From positions 19,053,501-19,117,500 of the forward strand of contig NC_053413.1 in NCBI RefSeq assembly GCF_016859285.1: a stretch of DNA of 64,000 nt, written 5' to 3'. The translations under genes and the position numbers were made by a program. Source of the DNA: Xiphias gladius. Its lineage: Eukaryota; Chordata; Actinopteri; Istiophoriformes; Xiphiidae. How positions within the stretch are numbered: the first letter of the stretch is position 1; each line of letters starts with the position of its first letter. Of the stretch, positions 24,501 to 35,782 are shown in pieces. The notes under the pieces were generated by a model that worked only from the letters and a program-made list of their open reading frames with translations, ran no database searches and was not told the origin of the DNA.

Positions 24501-27490
24501 AGAAGCCTTGACTGCTGCACTGTATTCAACTACATCACAGGCAGATCGGCAGTGGTGGAAACTAACTATGTACATTTACTCAAGTACCGCACTGAAATTT
24601 ACTTGTGGATTTTAATTGTATACTACTTCTACTCCACTATATTTCAGATGGAAATATTTTTACTTTTTACTCCATTACATTTCTTTTACTTACTTTAACC
24701 TACTTTAAGATTTTGAATGGAGAAATTTAACATGTAGAGGAGTATCTTTAGATTAAGCTATTCCTACTTTTACCTCAGTAAAGGACCTGAATACTTTTTC
24801 CAACACTGTAGAACATCATGATGGGATTCGTCAAATGGAGTCAGATGCCATTTGTTGTCCAGTAAAAAAAGGACATAAAAATTTTATGACTACCAACCTG
24901 TCTGTCCTTATCTCTGGGGGGAAAAAAAGGTTGTGCAAAATTGAGAGAGATTGCTTCCATGTCCTGAGTTTGATTTAACAAAGGAGGCACCGTGGAACAC
25001 CCAGAACCACAAAGCCAAATCCAAGAGGCCCTTAATCCCATTTATTATTACCTAACTGCATTCTTAACCTGAAAATCTCTATCGGTTGTTCTGATAGATA
25101 TTCAGTTGTTCTACTAGAAGCTCTGATTTTGTATGTTAACATGTTATAACTCTCCTGAATTTATCATGAGGCAAATGTTCAGCTGTGGAAAAAAACAGTT
25201 GAACATGACACTCTATAATGAAAAGTATTTTATTGCACTAAAAAAATCCTACTATATTCTATTTAATTCCCCTGGATGTCTTATCCATACACACCAACTG
25301 TCGTACACACCCACACCCCTGTGCTTTGTCAGGGCGTTGGCAGGCCGGTAATTGAGGTATCAGCAAATGAAGCAGCTTTGCCCTTGCTCTAATGCCACAA
25401 ACAAAGTGTGCTATTCAGCAGGGTTTCCCAAACAGGCCCGCGGCTGGAAGAGTGACTGTCTGTCTGCCTGAGCGCGAGCCGGCTGCTCGCCCGGCATTGT
25501 TGTCTGTGTGCCACCGTGGTAGGTCATAGGGACTTCCTTCCTGCTTTTCACAGACAAGACAAGGATCGTGATCGTTCAATGTATTGATAACTAATGCTCA
25601 CTTTTGAAAAGCACATAATCCACTGGAAAATGTAATTTTACTCTTAGCTATAAGCCTAAGAGCTACATAAAGCACCACATTTCGTGTCGCACGTTTTTCG
25701 TTTTTTTCATCTCTTTTTGTCTTTTTTTTGAACCATGACTCCTCTGTGAAACAATTTGTAAGACTCATCATCACTACATTATCCACCATGAAACCCAGTG
25801 GCAGGGAACAATCTCTGACAAGACCATAACAAGTGAGATTCTTATGTGCTGATGCTCTCCCAGAACGAGACAGCTGGATCACATGGTGGATTGTCTTCTC
25901 GCTCTGATAACCACATTGGGTCCACACTGTCGTTGTGCTTGTGTCCAGCTCATTCAGTGTGACCAGTCAGACTTAAAAAGATCTCCTCTCAGTGCAGGCC
26001 TGATTTAACTCATCAGCCACAACTTGGCCTTTTGTACCAGGCCCGGGGTCAGTTCTGCTCTACAGCTATTTCGGAGCATGGCTAGAATCTGCTGTTGTGC
26101 CATCAGAAGACTGCATTCCAGTCTTTGCAGCTCATGAGCAATAATTAGATAGAGATTACTTAGGAGAGAAAAGGGACGGTTATACCACATAACTGCCGGA
26201 AATGAGGCTCATGGTGATAATCAAGGCTTATCTAATCTCTTTGACATCACCTCTCAACAATTTGGGGGTTTAAACCCTCCTTTTACCAGGAATAGCTGAG
26301 GAGGGGGCAGTGGAGAGCGCAGGCGCCACCAACATCCTCTGCTGTTCCAAACTAAAGCACATTCCCTATCATCGCTCTCTTCAAAAAATTCCTATCTGAT
26401 ACAAAAACATAGCAGATGCAGAGTTGATGCCTGATGTGAAAATGGTTTATTGAGGCGAATCATACTGTACCTGTCTGAAACTCTGCATGTTTGCCTCAGC
26501 CTCCTCCCGTTGGGATATCTCATCCTGCAACCTGCGGAGACGGGGAAGAAGCGGGCATTTTATTTTCAGCTGCCACTGGGGCCCCTCCACCCTGATGCGC
26601 TGTCATGACTAGTCTCATGCCCGGCTCTGCTCTGCCTTTCCTTCCTCCACTTTCTTGTTCACGCATGAAAACATGTCAGTGAAAAAATAAGCTTCACTCA
26701 GACACAAAGCTGCAGCAGCGGCAGCGGCGGCGGCGGTGGCAGCAGCAGCAGCAGCAGCACTTCAGTTTCAGATTTTGCGCAGTGCCAGACGAACATTTTA
26801 GGCTAGAAACTTGTCTACATATGCGTCTATTATGTGAGGTTTATAGATAATGATGGGACATGCACATATTGACAATGACTCCTGAATTATATGCCTACAC
26901 AACAAAACAAAGCCTCTACATTGAGTTTCTTGTTAGAGAATAGAGTGGTGCCACGCCTCCTACTTCTCTCTCAGCCTGTCGATGTCGTCTGCCAGGTTAT
27001 CCCGGTGGACTTCCACGCGGGCCCTCTCGTTGGTGAGCTGGTCCACCTGGCGCCTCAGCTCGCGCATTTCGTCCTCGTACAGATCCCCAACGCGGGACGT
27101 GCCTTTGCCCCGCAGCTGCTCCAGCTCCGCCAGCAGGATCTTGTTCTGCTGCTCCAAGAAGCGGACCTTCTCGATGTAGCTGGCGAAACGGTCGTTGAGC
27201 GACTGCATCTGCACTTTCTCGCTGGTGCGGTTCGTGATGAACTCGCTGTTTATGGCGTCGGACAGGGAGAAGTCCAAGTTCTCGGAGGCCAGCCGGGGCA
27301 TGGCTGCGCTGCTCCGGAGCCTCTGGGTCTTGGCCGCGTAGATGGTCGGGGCTGAGGAAAGACCGAAGGATACCCGGGAGGAGCGCACCGGGCTGGAGAA
27401 CTGGCGGCTGGAGTAGCTGGTCCTGACCGCGGCTCTTTCCCCGCCAAACATCTTCTTATAGGAAGAATGTGGAGCTGATCTATAAGACAT
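21555..27490 (-). CDS. vim: vimentin, type III intermediate filament protein (complete, nine exons)
   Basis: Vimentin forms homopolymeric 10 nm filaments in mesenchymal, glial and lens cells. Coding exons on the minus strand are 27490-26964, 26531-26471, 24215-24120, 23860-23696, 22673-22548, 22286-22066, 21927-21884, 21792-21707 and 21596-21555 (527, 61, 96, 165, 126, 221, 44, 86, 42 nt; 455 aa). All junctions are GT-AG and in frame, and the sizes fit the type III gene structure, with one extra codon in exon 4. The head (1-97) has SSYKKMFGG; the rod begins with [16 protein letters not shown] (98-113) and ends with [10 protein letters not shown] (388-397). The tail contains [13 protein letters not shown] and ends [13 protein letters not shown], the vimentin rather than desmin, GFAP or peripherin ending. 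The only cysteine (Cys317, in [12 protein letters not shown]) matches the single conserved vimentin cysteine. A desmin assignment is unlikely given the tail. Confidence 0.95.
23105..23580. repeat. dispersed repeat family D, copy 2 (vim intron 4)
   Basis: Carries 'attcatttggagccat', 'tttggtctccaccaactcctgaa', 'tttagctgctaaa', 'gaaccaaaac', 'aaaacaatgagctgaaagaccctacaatg' and ends with 'ctgattatagctgcttta', shared with the copies at 7.0-7.5 and 34.85-35.26 kb. Confidence 0.7.
24550..24815 (+). repeat. 'aagtac' MITE-like family A, short copy 3 (vim intron 2)
   Basis: Begins 'cagtggtggaaactaactatgtacatttactcaagta' and ends 'aaggacctgaatactttttccaacactg'. The interior of the family is deleted, leaving the two ends and the 'ctactccactatatttcag' block. 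Confidence 0.75.
25930..26310. other. candidate conserved non-coding element in vim intron 2
   Basis: A stretch free of the window's repeat families, of even composition and rich in short palindromic and TAAT-type motifs, next to exon 2 of vim. It could be an intronic enhancer. Judged by texture only. Confidence 0.25.
26711..26760. repeat. CAG/CGG trinucleotide repeat in vim intron 1
   Basis: Interrupted run of cag, cgg and ggt triplets ending in seven uninterrupted cag units, within the 432 nt first intron of vim. Not translated. Confidence 0.9.
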
Positions 27491-27611
27491 CCTGCTCGTA
27501 TCTTTTCCGACAAGCGTTTGCCAAAAGCAATGTCGCCGATTCAGTCTCCCTCTTATCCCGACTGCATCAGCGGAGTGCGCCTGGGAAGGCGTTTCCTAAA
27601 CCCTTACTCAT

Positions 27612-27635
27612 TTATAGTCTCCTCCTTATGCAAAT
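27612..27635 (-). promoter_or_regulatory. vim: vim core promoter: TATA element with upstream octamer
   Basis: On the minus strand CTATAAA (27618-27612) stands about 120 nt upstream of the vim ATG, so the start site should be near 27585. A perfect octamer ATTTGCAT (27635-27628; ATGCAAAT on the plus strand) lies ten bases upstream of the TATA element. An AP-1-like half-site pair (TGACTTGAGTGAC) follows at about 27647-27659. Mammalian vimentin promoters use a TATA box and AP-1 sites; the octamer is seen in the sequence, its use is inferred. Confidence 0.6.
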
Positions 27636-27696
27636 GACTCCGGGGTGACTTGAGTGACACCTTGAGAATCCAATCACAAATGGGAACACACACATA

Positions 27697-27743
27697 TTTT
27701 TTTTTTTTTTTTTTTTTTTCTTTTTTTTTTCTTTTTTTCTTTC
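27697..27743. repeat. poly-T tract upstream of vim
   Basis: About 24 T in a row followed by T runs broken by single C. In the minus-strand sense this is poly-A just upstream of the vim promoter. Confidence 0.9.
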
Positions 27744-28287
27744 AGGCCCCCGAGAAACAGATCCTGGATTAACACTTGGGCCGAACTCTCACTGCGCACA
27801 GTAAAGTAAGGATACGCCAGGCCCGGCCTCCTCTGTCCCCACCGACGACCCCGAGTTTCATCCTATAACTGTGCACGAGCCGAAATCACGTTTGGGTTAT
27901 TACAAAGTACAGCAGCACGTGAGTGTCAGGAGACGCAGACCGGGCTGTTGGTAGTGCTTTTTGAGGATTTCTATTGATGTTTTTCGAAATCTGTCCGCAA
28001 ACAATAGAGAACCCTGAACGAGTAGGATCTGGATCTGAATCTCGAAGAACTATTTAAGTTCAACATTCATTGGGACACAGAGGACCAGAAGATTTTGGTG
28101 GTGGTGGGGGGGGGGGCACATTAGATGCAGATGCAACAGTGGCATTTAAACGTGTTCCGAGAGAGGAAAAGCTTTTCCCGTGGCTTGACACGGAAATGTC
28201 ATCCTCACGTTAAAGATTTGACACAATGCAGTGGTGAGAATTAGTATTCAGCTACTTCATTTAATTAGTTTCTTCTCTCCTATGTAG

Positions 28288-28289
<2 letters not shown>

Positions 28290-28339
<50 letters not shown>
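28290..28339. repeat. (AC)n microsatellite
   Basis: About 25 uninterrupted AC units. A second, shorter AC run lies at about 28697-28717. Confidence 0.95.
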
Positions 28340-28341
<2 letters not shown>

Positions 28342-28964
28342 CAATATATTTTTACAAAGCATGGTTTTGTCCCTTTTTCCAAGTTTTCAATCTATTTTAT
28401 GAAGCATTGTATCATAACTCTCCTTTGTTGTCCCTCGTCCATGCTTATATATTAATATCAGCTGGAGTGTGGGGACGTGTGTGTGGAGTGTACTGTGTAT
28501 GCTTTTTACTGTTTATTACAGTGTGTATGAAATGCATGAGAAATTGACATGTACAGTGCAATGTAAAGTACAGCATGTGCAAGTCAGCAGCTCCACAATT
28601 GTTAATCAGGTTTAGAGAACATCATGCAAGGGGCAGGACACGCAAGCACATCCAGGCTGCCCACTAAGCCGTCACACACATAGATCTATGATGATCACAC
28701 ACACACACACACACACTGACACTCAGAGAGAGAAAAGAGAGGAATACGGAGAGGTTGGGCTGGGGCACAAATAAAATGTATTCGATACCGGCAGGATTGC
28801 CGCAGGCTTGGAGCATGTGTGTGCAGTTTATTATGAGTCAACCTTTTCTTAAATTGACCCGCAACATATAATGAACCTATATCAAATGTATCAGCAGAGA
28901 CTAATCTTCATGTCCGAAACATCTCTCTGTCTTTTTCTGTCCCTTTTTTCTTCACTGCATGCAG

Positions 28965-29021
28965 ATCTGCGGGTGCTGCAGTGATTCAGGGATTCTGAGG
29001 GGGAGACGCGGGGCAGCCGAG
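28965..29021 (+). other. orphan exon-like segment divergent from vim
   Basis: A strong pyrimidine tract and GCAG acceptor (28935-28964) precede 57 nt that end CCGAG|GTGAGC. Only frame 0 is open, giving 19 codons. It lies 1.4 kb upstream of vim on the opposite strand, so it could be an exon of a divergent non-coding transcript, as human VIM has an antisense partner. No partner exon was identified. Confidence 0.25.
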
Positions 29022-29473
29022 GTGAGCCGGTGACACTCTACACCTCTCAAACACACTGCACCGGTGCTGCTGGGTGTTCTGTGCTCTTTAGAAAACACGA
29101 ACGAAGCAGCCACTAAGGGAGATCTGATTTGGTTTAGCGGTGTTTGTCGACTAGATGATCGTCTGAATGCACAAATCTTTCTTTCACAGAGATTTTCACA
29201 GTTTTTACCCCGGGGGTGAGGGCGGCTGCAGGGATTTGAGGTTGAGTTATGACTGCGCAGGGACGAACCCAGCTACCCAGTGAGCTGGGCTGACCTTTCA
29301 GAAGCATTAAGATGGAGAAATTAGTGCAGTTTTAAACCTCAGACTACTGCCTGGCTTTGTCTGAAACAAACACAAGGACAAGTTAAGGGTTTTGGTTATT
29401 GTCCTCATACTTAGTACGTACTGAGCAACTGAGTTTGTGATGAGGTGGTGAGTTTGTTTTTTCTTCCTGTACA

Positions 29474-29905
29474 CAGTGGTGAACAAGTATCCAGGTCACT
29501 GTTCAATAAAAGTAGTAACACCACACTATAAAAATAATGCATTACAGGCAAAAGTCCCGAATTCTGTACTTCTGTGAAACAACACTAATACTAAAAGGTT
29601 ACGTGTAATTAACTTCTGTAATTAGTAACATCAGAAGCACTGGCAACAAAATGCACTGATATGATGCATCATATTTTATAACCTGATCATATGTTTTTTA
29701 CGCTACGTTTAGTCTTGATTTGAAAAGTAACTATAGTTGTGAAATAAATGTATAGTGGATCAAAAAGTACGATATTCCCCTCTAAAATACACGTTTGCAT
29801 ATAAAGTAGAATAAAATGGAAATAGTCAACGAAAGGACAAATACCTCAAACTTGTTCTCGAGTGACGTTACTTTGAAATGTACTAGCACTTAAGTGGAGC
29901 ACCGT
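29474..29905 (-). repeat. 'aagtac' MITE-like family A, copy 4
   Basis: Starts 'cagtggtgaacaagtatccaggtcactg', continues with 'agtagtaacaccacactataaaaataatgcattacag' and 'aaaatggaaatagtcaa', and ends 'tactagcacttaagtggagcaccg'. Confidence 0.65.
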
Positions 29906-30267
29906 AACTTTCTTTTCTCTTACTCAATCACATTAAGGAATCCAATGACGTGTCAGGAGTGTGTAAAAGGCCCAGCCGCTTAGTCTCAGCTCTGAAGTTA
30001 TTTTGGATACAAATCTCCTGTGAGACAGCCCACTTTGGATCAGTACAACAATAATCTAGTAACGTCTAAGGTCAGACGAGAGTTGCCACTGGATAGGTTA
30101 AGTGAAAAGTAAGATTGTGTGTACATTTAAAATGTTTTTTCTTTTTTCTTTCGATTTTCTTTGATTTTTTTCGCATGGCTCTGTGCCAACTGTAAGCTTT
30201 TACATTTCTTTCTCGGTGTGGGACTGCAAGTTACATCGTAGCACGTTACTCAAATGTTGGCTAAGTG

Positions 30268-30705
30268 CAGTAGTGGAAAAAGTATTGTAATCTTCTACTT
30301 CAGTGAACGTAGCAATACTATGGTACTGTATATTTTTAAACTGCACTTGTAATGTATTATAAAAAATACTGCATTACAGATAAATGTCCTGTATTCAAAA
30401 TATTTGCAGTAAAACATTACAAAAGTATCAAAAGTAACCATTCTGACTGCTATATTAACTGTAAGCAGCTTTTTAATATAGTCAATGTGTAATTTAGTTT
30501 TAACAACTTTATGCTGTTGATAAATCTATAAAAAAAAGCATCATATTTTATGAACTGATCATGTGCTTTGCATGTAAAATGAAGTCAATGTATAAAGGAG
30601 CATAAAATGGAAATACCCATGTAAAGTACAAGATCCTCGAAATTGTTCTTAAGTAAAGTACTTGAGTAAATGTACTTGGTTACGCTCCAAAACTGGCAAA
30701 GTGGA
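30268..30705 (-). repeat. 'aagtac' MITE-like family A, copy 5
   Basis: Begins 'agtagtggaaaaagtattg', contains 'cataaaatggaaatacccatgtaaagtacaag', and ends 'aagtaaagtacttgagtaaatgtacttggttacgctcc'. Confidence 0.75.
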
Positions 30706-30714
30706 TGGAAAACC

Positions 30715-31195
30715 AGTGGAGGATGAAGTATTCAGGTCTATTAATGTGGCAACACCACAGTGAAAATAGTCCATTACAAATAAAAGTCTTGCATTGAAAA
30801 TGTTAAGTTCACAAGAATAAGGAATAAATGGTACTCATATGTAAAGTATCAAATTGTAAAAGTACTCATAATTCAGAAAATGACCTCTGTGAGTGGTTTA
30901 GTATTATGTATTATGTTACTGGATTATTAATACTGATGTATTCATGTGTATGTAGCGTTTTACTGCTGCAGTTGGTCGAGATGGAGCTAATTTTACCTTT
31001 GCGTGTATTTTATAAGCTCATATGTTTCGTATATAAAATTTTAAAGTTAAGTAACTAATAATTAAAGCTTTTAAATAAATGCAGTGGAGTAAAAAAGTTT
31101 GTTGTGGAGTATAAAGTAGCATAAAATGCAAAAACGTAAAAAATAAAGTACACGTGCCTCAAATCTGTATTTAAGTACAGTACTTGATTAGAGTT
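30715..31195 (-). repeat. 'aagtac' MITE-like family A, copy 6
   Basis: Abuts copy 5 in the same orientation: 'ccagtggaggatgaagtattcagg' to 'ctgtatttaagtacagtacttgatta'. The tandem placement suggests nested or repeated insertion at the same site. Confidence 0.75.
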
Positions 31196-31309
31196 TGTAT
31201 CTCTTTATTCATATGGGTCTTAAATAAACTAAACAAAAAAGAAATAAAATAGCCAGATAAACACAAGAACAATAGCTAAAAAAAAATAAATAAACAAATG
31301 ATTGTACAA

Positions 31310-31690
31310 ATGCACTAAGGCTTATGGTGCTCCAGGGCCCACACAGGGGCCACAGTATGAGCAAACAGAGGGACCCCATTACTAAACCGGCAATGGAGAT
31401 TCACATGATCAACACTCACTTACTGGCAGGGGTGGGGGCCATAAAAATTCCTGCTCCCAGGCCCATAATGACCCCACTCTGCCAGGGTTGGCCACAGAGA
31501 CAGACAGAGGAGGCCGGGATTGTCACAGACAGAGCAGGGATTGTGTATTGCTGATCTGTCACCTAACTGCAGCAACAGAATGCCGACAGTAGGCCGTAAT
31601 TATTGTTTGTAGCCCGGTGTTTGCCAGTGCCACAGTTTGGGCCAAATAGCTCCCATTCTTGGCAATGTTTGGAATTTATCGTTTAGTCTT
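31310..31690. other. candidate conserved non-coding element between vim and rp1
   Basis: GC content is higher than in the flanks, with no coding exon and no repeat-family match. Blocks such as 'ggggccataaaaattcctgctcccaggccc' and 'gtttgggccaaatagctcc' look constrained. Without a cross-species alignment this is a guess. Confidence 0.3.
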
Positions 31691-32334
31691 TTTATTTTTG
31701 TTGCTGAGGTTCCTATTTTCTCCGAAGCAACAACACCGTAGGGGGGAAGTGATTAAAAAGACTGTACAACAAGAATCAAATAAGATTCCACATTAGTCAG
31801 AGTCAGTCAGCCTGCAATGGGGCAGGAACAGATAAGTTCAATCCTCTTTTCTGGGTGTCTAGACCACAGGCGCTGGGCAGCTAAAAGGCATCCTTTGTTA
31901 CATCTCCCATGATGGTGAATCACCGACCCGCGCGCCCAGTAGCCATAGCAATCGTTCCCCAACATTATTTGCCAGACCTGAAACCCAGAGGGACTCAGGG
32001 TCTAACCCTGTTCACAGAGATGAACTCTTACGGGAAATTAGTGATACATTTTATTGATTCAGTTGCAGAAATATGTGTTTTTGTAGTGTTAAGTTGGTAA
32101 CAACGTCTCTCTATCTTACAGCAATTTAGGCTTTTTGATTTGCTCTTTCATGTTTCTGGTCTGATAAAGTGATGGACTTCTTTGTGGGCCATGACACGAC
32201 AGGTTTAGTGAAGGGTTTGCTGCGGCACAATGAGTTTGTTGAATCCCACTGAGTACACGGAGATCAGTAAATCTAAACAGGAAAAAGAAAGGCTGGGGAG
32301 CCAGAGAGCTTTTGTCAAGTCTGCATGTGATAGT

Positions 32335-32910
32335 CAGGTTATTATCAGTACAATCAAGTACTGTACTTGTACAGTTTTGTGGTACTTTTCATCAGTATTT
32401 CCATTTTTCTGCTCCTTTACACTTGGCCTCCACTATATTTCAGAAGGAAATATTGTACTTTTTACTCCTCTACATTTATCTGACAGCTTGAATTACTTAC
32501 TGTACTTTCTTCTGATTTAGATTTTACATTAATAAACATATGATGAGCTCATAAAATACATTGGATTGTTAACCATTAAACCTGTGGCTCCCAACCGGTT
32601 TGGCTTGTGTCTAACTGGGGCCTCCTGTCGGGTTTCAGATGTCTGTGAGTTGTTAGCCGTTTCACCTAAGAGGCATCTGCCCTCTTATCTTCTCTGATGG
32701 CTTCATTTAAACAATTTTTCAAAGCCCAAAGAAGTAAAAATCTGAAATACTTTTCAGAGAGTATTTCAGAGAGTAAGAGTAGTTTTACTCTTGATACTTT
32801 GAGTACATTTTGCTGATAATACTTCTACATTTTTACTAGAGTGGGATTTTAAATGCAGGACTTTAACTTGAGTACTTTTATTTAAGAAAATGATCTTGAT
32901 ACTTCTCCTG
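32335..32910 (+). repeat. 'aagtac' MITE-like family A, copy 7
   Basis: Runs from 'caagtactgtacttgtacagttttgtggtac' through 'cctccactatatttcagaaggaaatattgtactttttactcc' to 'tttgagtacattttgctgataatacttctac' and 'ggactttaacttgagtacttttatttaag'. Contains an inserted 'gtggctcccaaccggtttggcttgtg' block that resembles a hAT-type end. Confidence 0.75.
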
Positions 32911-32919
32911 CCCACTGGT

Positions 32920-34845
32920 CACCATTGGGAATTTTCTCTCCTCCAACTGAAATAGGGAGTTTTTCTTATGCATACAGGAACTTAAGCACCTTTTCCGTCA
33001 GTGGTCAGCAAAATGAGCAGAGTAAGGACGGGTGCTCATTTCGGGGAATGGAGCTTGCACTGGATACCTTTCAACCATAGTAACAACAGAGGAATTAAAC
33101 TGCAGGGGCTATTTTCCAAATCTCCATAGAGACTGACAAAACCCTTGGAAAGTATCCAGACTGGTCACTTTATAAAGACCTCTCTCCCTCTCTCACACAC
33201 ACACTCTCGCTCTCTTTGTCTCACTCCTTTCTCTGGCCCTCTCTGTGCATGTGTGCGTGTCTGCAGGGAGTCATTGGGTCAGGGACCGGGACGGGAAAAA
33301 CCCCCACATTCTAGTTTGAACTTCCACTTGAGAGAACAACTTCCCTGCGTTTTCCCTCTTGCATTAGCATAAAATCATCACGTATAACTTGCATAAAAAT
33401 TGTCCAGATGAAAGATCCCTATCCAAATTAAGACCAGCTGTCATTTGGTCATACTTGTTTTAAGGATAATATCGCCTGCTGACACATATTTCAAGCCAGT
33501 CTGTGAGTGACCATCACATCACACGTGTCACTTGCATATGCCTGACTGCATCAGTGAGCGTCACCCGGGACCGACTGACAGCCGCGGATGACACTCACTC
33601 TCAGGTCTTGAAGTGTGAAGAATTAAAAAAAATAGTGTTCATATCTACACCTACATTACCTATTCATACCTTATCTTAAGGCTTTTCACAAATCAGAATA
33701 ATAAAAAAAATAAATAATCTTTTTTTTTTTTTATTAATTCACCGAGTTATTTGAAGAGATTTTGAAGAAATCCCCTATGAGTCAGGATTTTGGCTCTCTG
33801 TTGTACATTAGCTCCGAGAATAAGCAGGACATTATAAGCCCAAGGCTCATCCAGAATTCAAATGCCTCCCTTAGTTAATAACCTTATGAAAGTCAAATGC
33901 TTTAAGGCAATCATTATAAATGGGATTATTTTCACCAGTTTATATCTCAACCCTAAATGTAAGTGTAAGCGTAAATGTGCTCTGCAGTATTTATTTATCT
34001 ATTTATTCATTGTGTGTGTGTTTGTGTGTGTGAAATGAAAAACAGAAATATAAACATGTATTATGCTTACAAAATTGTATGTTACCGCAACCATGTTCAG
34101 CAGCTGGGCTTCAATAGTGAATTTAGCATTCTAGTAAATGATGTAGTCCCACACGCATGTTTATGATGCACACACTGACTCACTGATGTAATGATTATTC
34201 TACTGATCGATGGATTGACTGGTTGACTGGAACAGTGAATCACACCATTGAATCAGCTCTTCTTTTGCAAAACTGTGCCGTCAAAATTAATCCTGTAAAA
34301 TAAATCCGCAGCTGTTCATAGTTGCTGTTTTGTTTCTGATCATGAAATGATTTTAAAACCACATACAATGCTTCTTCAGCGGTGCATCTACAAACATTTA
34401 TAGACTTTAAGCACAGATATACAGCACTTTTTATAGACTTAAAAACACAAGTTGATTATTGACTGCGTATACAGCAGTGCACCCTAAGCTACACACCCAG
34501 CATGGGTATTAATTATAGGCACGTAAAGAAGGTTAAAATTCAGGCTCTTAAAATTAGACTTTTGTTTACTCACAATAACACTCAGAAACAAGTTAGTAAT
34601 AATTGTAGTAATTGTCTTAATTTTTTGATAGAATTTTCTCCCACTGTTTTTTCAAGATCATTCGATAAATGTCTCCAAGAAACTTACTGCATATCTGAAG
34701 AAAGTCTAACCTGAGATCTGTTAAATGTCTGCCAAGTTTGAATCAAGTTGTCCTAGATTAAACCTGCAATAACTGTTTTTTCTTGTATGGTTTTTTTTTG
34801 GCAGTAGAAACGAGTTGAGGATACAACACTGACATACAGTATCGT
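32920..34845. other. non-coding, nothing firm
   Basis: Short CT/CA and T-rich simple repeats (about 33180-33240, 33719-33735, 34010-34035). No exon supported. Confidence 0.45.
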
Positions 34846-34849
34846 CACC

Positions 34850-35257
34850 TTTTAAGTTGATACGGCAAACAGCTGATTATTACACGTCCCACAGATACAG
34901 AGCAACAGAGTAAAATTCATTTGGAGCCATGTTTTGGCCACCTGATGAATTGCAAGTCCAACAATTACCCTCTTTTAGCTCTATGTTTGGTCTGAACCAG
35001 CTCCTGAGGAAAATATCTGGCCCCAGTTTGTGCCTCTCATGTATCAGGTTAATTTCAGGTCGCGGAGGTCACGTTAACCATCAGTATCTCTGAAAGGTAA
35101 TGAACTGGCAATGTGCAAAAAAAACAGGAGGTTGTATCGCTGTTTTGACAGTATTTTCACACTCCCGTAAGACTCTTCTTCTTTCACGTGGTCCCAATGT
35201 CCTAACATTGTCATGAAACTTTATATTTGTAAAAACATTGATTATAGCTGCTTTAAC
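34850..35257. repeat. dispersed repeat family D, copy 3
   Basis: Shares 'cagagcaacagagtaaaattcatttggagccatgttttggccacc', 'caagtccaac', 'agctcctga', 'aatatctgg' and the end 'attgattatagctgctttaa' with the 23.1-23.6 kb copy. Confidence 0.65.
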
Positions 35258-35776
35258 TATTTTATTTTGATATCGTAAAAAAGTTAACTCAGAAGAACTG
35301 CTGGAAAGTATAAAAACATTGTAATTAAACACATTTGATCTTCCTGTTTCAGCGAACAATGTAGTACTTAAACAGGCACTTCATTTTACACTTAAAGTGA
35401 AACAGTTACTAATCATGTTTTGGACTACTCAGCCTGTGAAAACTGTTGAATAATGTTTTCCTCTGTGGCTCTGAAGGGAGATCTGAAAACATAACTGAAG
35501 GGTTATCTCAATTTGGGCTTGGAGACTTCAAATTTATAACAGAAATCATTGCAAACCATGAGCATGGAGTATAATTACGGAAGACATTTACCAAGCAGGG
35601 AGAGCCAAATGAAATCAAGTGTTTTTGGGGAGTTCTAGGGATTAAAATTTTAGGGATTAAAACTCACGACATCTTGCCCTCTGCTGCACTGATTTGGTTT
35701 GTTTTTTTTTCCACCTGTCTCATGCAAGTCTCCAAACTATTTACAATAGATGTGATGTTAAAAAAACAAAACAGGG

Positions 35777-35782
35777 TTTATT
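35777..35782 (-). terminator. rp1: possible rp1 poly(A) signal
   Basis: AATAAA on the minus strand, about 690 nt after the rp1 stop. It is the first canonical hexamer I found downstream of the gene. Confidence 0.4.

Noticed and set aside
26891-27355. 154 codon plus-strand frame over vim exon 1
   Set aside because: Antisense shadow of a GC-rich coding exon. It has no domain of its own and no splice or promoter context.
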